Positions 13,018 through 15,157 of a DNA stretch of 15,157 bases are shown in pieces. Below the pieces are notes generated by a model. The model saw only the letters and a list, made by a program, of their open reading frames with translations. It made no database searches and was not told where the DNA came from. Source of the stretch: Ga0077536 sp943370145. GTDB lineage: Bacteria > Pseudomonadota > Gammaproteobacteria > Ga0077536. How positions within the stretch are numbered: position 1 is the first letter of the stretch; each line of letters starts with the position of its first letter. The DNA lies in NCBI GenBank assembly GCA_943370145.1, contig CALRPY020000082.1, forward strand, positions 1-15,157, in the 5' to 3' direction. A program made the position numbers and the translations under genes.

Positions 13018-14441
13018 ATCGGCAGACGCTCATCGTCACCTGCATCGGCCTCGTCCTCGGCGGCTGCTCGCTGGCACCGCCGCTGGCGACGCCTGAAGTC
13101 GACCTGCCGGCCGCGTACAAGGAAGCGCTGCCGCCCATCGAGGGGCAGTGGCAGGAAGCCGCGCCGGCGGATGCCGTCGAGCGCGGCGAGTGGTGGACGA
13201 TATTCAGCGACCCGGTGCTGTCCGCGCTGGTCGTCGAGGCCGGCACCGCGAACCAGGACCTGCTGGCGGCCGCGGAACGTGTCGAGCAGAGCCGCGCGTT
13301 CGTGAAGAACGCCGAGGCCGCGCGACTGCCGCGCGTCGATTTCGGCGCGGGCGCCGCGCGGGCGCAGCCGCCGGGTGTCGTGCCCGGCTTTGGCGGCATC
13401 GGCGGCCTCCCGCCCTACGAGCTCTACCAGGCGAAGCTGGCCGCGAGTTACGAGGTGGATCTCTTCGGGCGCGTACGCGACAGCGTGCGGGCATCCGAAG
13501 CCGATCTCGCCGCGCAGCAGGCACTGTATGAATCACTGAAACTGACCCTGCAGGCAGATGTCGCCCGCACTTATTTCCTGACGCGCCAGATCGATGCCGA
13601 GCGCGAGGTCGTCGGTGAGGCAATCCGGCTGCGCGAGGAACGGGTCAGGATTCTCGAGCGCCGCATGGCGGCCGGCGACATCAGCGAACTCGACCTCGCG
13701 CGGGCGCGCGCCGAACTGGCGAATGCCCGCACCGACGCGTTGTCGCTGGAACGCGCGCGCGGCCAGTACGAGCATGCGCTGGCGACGCTGCTCGGTCGCC
13801 CGGCGTCCGGCTTCACGCTCGCGCCGCTGCCGCTCGTCGGCGTGCCGCCGTCGGTGCCCGCCGGCCTGCCGTCGCAACTGCTCGAGCGCCGTCCGGACAT
13901 CGCGGCCGCCGAGCGCAGGCTCGCCGCGGCGAATGCGCGCATCGGCGTCGCCAAGGCGGCGTTCTATCCGCTGATCAACCTCACGGCGGACGCCGGCGTC
14001 GCGGCGAGCGACATCGGTGACCTGTTCGAGTGGTCCGCCCGGACCTGGACGCTGGGCCCGCTTGGCGCCGCACTGATGACCCTGCCCGTGTTCGACGGCG
14101 GCCGCAACGAGGCCAATCTCGCCCGCGCGGAGTCGGCGCTGCGCGAGGAAACGGCCGCCTATCGGCAGACCGTGCTCGGCGCCCTGACGGAAGTCGAGGA
14201 TGCGCTGATCGGCCTGCGCACGCTCGGCCAGCAGTCCGGCACCGTGGCCGAATCGCGGCAGGCCGCGAACCGCGCCGCCGACATCGCACAGCAGCGGTAT
14301 GATGCGGGCGCGACGGGCTATCTCGATGTCGTCGACGCCCAGCGCGAAGCGCTGGACGCCGATCGCCTGGAAGTGCAGATCAGGGGCGCGCGCCATGCGG
14401 CGACCCTGGCATTGATCAAGTCGCTGGGCGGCGGATGGTAG
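13014..14441 (+). CDS. RND efflux outer-membrane channel lipoprotein, OprN/NodT family
   Basis: The TolC-like outer-membrane factor completing the tripartite pump, 475 residues. A lipoprotein signal peptide ends in LGGC, with lipidated Cys18. Family features are WWTIFSDPVLSALVVEA near residue 60, YEVDLFGRVRDSVRAS around 145-160, the long coiled periplasmic helices with ILERRMAAGDISELDLARA, LLERRPDIAAAERRLAAANARIGVAKAAFYP around 289-319, the barrel strand region LPVFDGGRNEANLARAES, and QQRYDAGATGYLDVVDAQRE near the end. The frame is open far upstream to 12444, but that part overlaps the pump gene out of frame. The ATG at 13014 overlaps the pump's TGA by 4 bp (ATGA) and starts the signal peptide, so it is the start. 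Adaptor, pump and channel are therefore one tightly coupled operon. Confidence 0.95.
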   Translation: MNRQTLIVTCIGLVLGGCSLAPPLATPEVDLPAAYKEALPPIEGQWQEAAPADAVERGEWWTIFSDPVLSALVVEAGTANQDLLAAAERVEQSRAFVKNAEAARLPRVDFGAGAARAQPPGVVPGFGGIGGLPPYELYQAKLAASYEVDLFGRVRDSVRASEADLAAQQALYESLKLTLQADVARTYFLTRQIDAEREVVGEAIRLREERVRILERRMAAGDISELDLARARAELANARTDALSLERARGQYEHALATLLGRPASGFTLAPLPLVGVPPSVPAGLPSQLLERRPDIAAAERRLAAANARIGVAKAAFYPLINLTADAGVAASDIGDLFEWSARTWTLGPLGAALMTLPVFDGGRNEANLARAESALREETAAYRQTVLGALTEVEDALIGLRTLGQQSGTVAESRQAANRAADIAQQRYDAGATGYLDVVDAQREALDADRLEVQIRGARHAATLALIKSLGGGW

Positions 14442-14478
14442 GCACGGCGCCCGGCCGCAGCAGCGAGCGTGTGACACC

Positions 14479-14913
14479 ATGAACCGCGAGATACACGTCC
14501 CGGACATCAATCCGTCGCAGATCAAGGCGCCCAGCCGCGAGATCTTCGCCGCCATGGGGGAGGAGAACATCGAGCGCATGCTCGAGGACTTCTACCTCGA
14601 GCTCGACAAGGGCTCGCCCGAACTGCGCGCGCTGTTCCCGACCGACATGGTCGCGGCGTCGCGGAAATCCGCCGCCTTCTTCATCGGCCTGCTCGGTGGT
14701 CCGCCGCGCTATCACGAGCGCCACGGCAACCCGATGATGCGCGCCCGTCACATGCCCTTCGCAATCGACGAAGCACGGCGCCAGGAATGGCTGGCCTGCT
14801 TCAATCGCGTGCTGGACCGCGCGGTGGAACGCTACGCGTTTCCGGCCGAGCACCTCGCCGGCTTCCGTGATTTCCTGGCCGGCTTCTCGATGTGGATGGT
14901 CAACACGCGCTGA
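14479..14913 (+). CDS. Group II (TrHbO-type) truncated hemoglobin
   Basis: A 144-residue 2-on-2 globin. The match to the mycobacterial TrHbO pattern is clear by eye: FYLEL with Tyr39 as the B10 tyrosine, LLGGPPRYHERHGNPMMRARHMPF with His91 as the proximal heme ligand (RxRHxPF), and EWLACF with Trp104 at G8, a residue diagnostic for groups II and III. It has an N-terminal extension of about 20 residues before the globin fold. Group II truncated hemoglobins bind O2 and NO and are tied to nitrosative or oxidative stress and oxygen handling in the cytosol. The gene starts 37 bp after the stop of the efflux channel gene on the same strand, with no terminator between them, so it may be the fourth gene of the operon. 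The Shine-Dalgarno is weak (GAGCG further upstream). Confidence 0.9.
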   Translation: MNREIHVPDINPSQIKAPSREIFAAMGEENIERMLEDFYLELDKGSPELRALFPTDMVAASRKSAAFFIGLLGGPPRYHERHGNPMMRARHMPFAIDEARRQEWLACFNRVLDRAVERYAFPAEHLAGFRDFLAGFSMWMVNTR

Positions 14914-14973
14914 CAGCGGCCCTCATCCGCGCTGCGCGCGGCCTCTCCCGGGGGGCTGTCTATTGGTCCCATT

Positions 14974-14995
14974 TGGACGCGGGTGCCCGCGTCCA
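14974..14995. repeat. 22-bp near-continuous palindrome after the hemoglobin gene
   Basis: The arms TGGACGCGGG (14974-14983) and CCCGCGTCCA (14986-14995) are perfect reverse complements around TG. It lies 61 bp past the hemoglobin stop codon. The stem is very stable, but the 2-nt centre would force the last pair open and no T-tract follows. It may stop transcription in a rho-assisted way or be a protein-binding site. Confidence 0.6.
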
Positions 14996-15007
14996 CGTGC
15001 TGTTGGG

Positions 15008-15035
15008 CCACAGAGAACACCGAGAACACCGAGAA
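15008..15035. repeat. Isolated arm of the CCACGGAGGACAC repeat family
   Basis: Begins CCACAGAGAACACCGAG. It is 23/28 identical to the reverse complement of 15104-15131 and akin to the right arm of the element at 2038-2131. It lies outside a complete element, so it looks like a diverged or solo arm. Together with 15104-15131 it brackets about 68 bp of sequence in which I see nothing else. Confidence 0.65.
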
Positions 15036-15103
15036 TTTTCGTGTGGGGCTGAGCCAGCGGTCGACGGCATGGCCATTGCCCGGATCACGCTCGAATTAGC
15101 GAC

Positions 15104-15157
15104 TTCTCCGTGTCCTCCGTGTCCTCCGTGGTGAAACCCGGCGTTGCCGCGGTAACA
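15104..15157 (+). repeat. Second copy of the TTCTCCGTGTCC element, cut by the window end
   Basis: Begins TTCTCCGTGTCCTCCGTG, like the left arm at 2038. After GGTGAAA it continues with a GC-rich stretch (CCGGCG, then GCCGCGG) resembling the centre of the 2038-2131 element. The window ends before the right arm. The copy shows that the element recurs about 13 kb away in the same genome. Confidence 0.7.

Overview
The window is a 15.2 kb piece of a GC-rich proteobacterial chromosome. Several things point to an environmental gammaproteobacterium: a DUF4124-like protein end, a long-form Sua5, a lipoprotein-anchored MexEF-OprN-type pump, CrgA-like LysR regulators and palindromic intergenic repeats. 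The lineage is an inference from gene families, not from a marker gene. I found no tRNA, rRNA, CRISPR array, phage gene or transposase gene.

Layout. Positions 1-1769 (+) hold the end of a hypothetical protein, a C-factor-like short-chain dehydrogenase and a SnoaL/NTF2-fold protein. Positions 1761-2330 form a dense non-coding repeat island. It has two exact REP-like units (GTAG plus a palindrome), a family of GGACACCC/GGGTGTCC hairpins, a 94-bp inverted-repeat element and a short tandem repeat. The tRNA-modification gene sua5 (2376-3377, +) follows directly. On the minus strand come a dicarboxylate/amino acid:cation symporter (3390-4709) and a 79-residue exported protein (4928-5167). The exported-protein gene has its own promoter candidate and a rho-independent terminator. 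It diverges from a LysR gene (5340-6236, +). That gene converges on an NhaD/ArsB-type ion transporter (6243-7511, -), which lies downstream of a second LysR gene (7630-8556, -).

The second LysR gene diverges from a tripartite RND efflux operon of the MexE-MexF-OprN class (8661-14441, +). The spacer holds a perfect TGTTCA/TGAACA dyad centred about 65 bp upstream of the predicted transcription start, where LysR regulators usually bind. A group II truncated hemoglobin gene follows 37 bp after the pump genes. The window ends in repeats, one of which is another copy of the element at 2038-2131, cut by the window edge.

How the parts fit: the right half reads as a LysR-controlled efflux locus with a possible nitrosative or oxidative stress link through the hemoglobin. 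The middle is a set of transporters and regulators in alternating orientation. I see no clearly new multi-gene system. The best leads are the repeat island, the orphan exported protein beside a LysR gene, and a symporter whose third sodium site looks altered.
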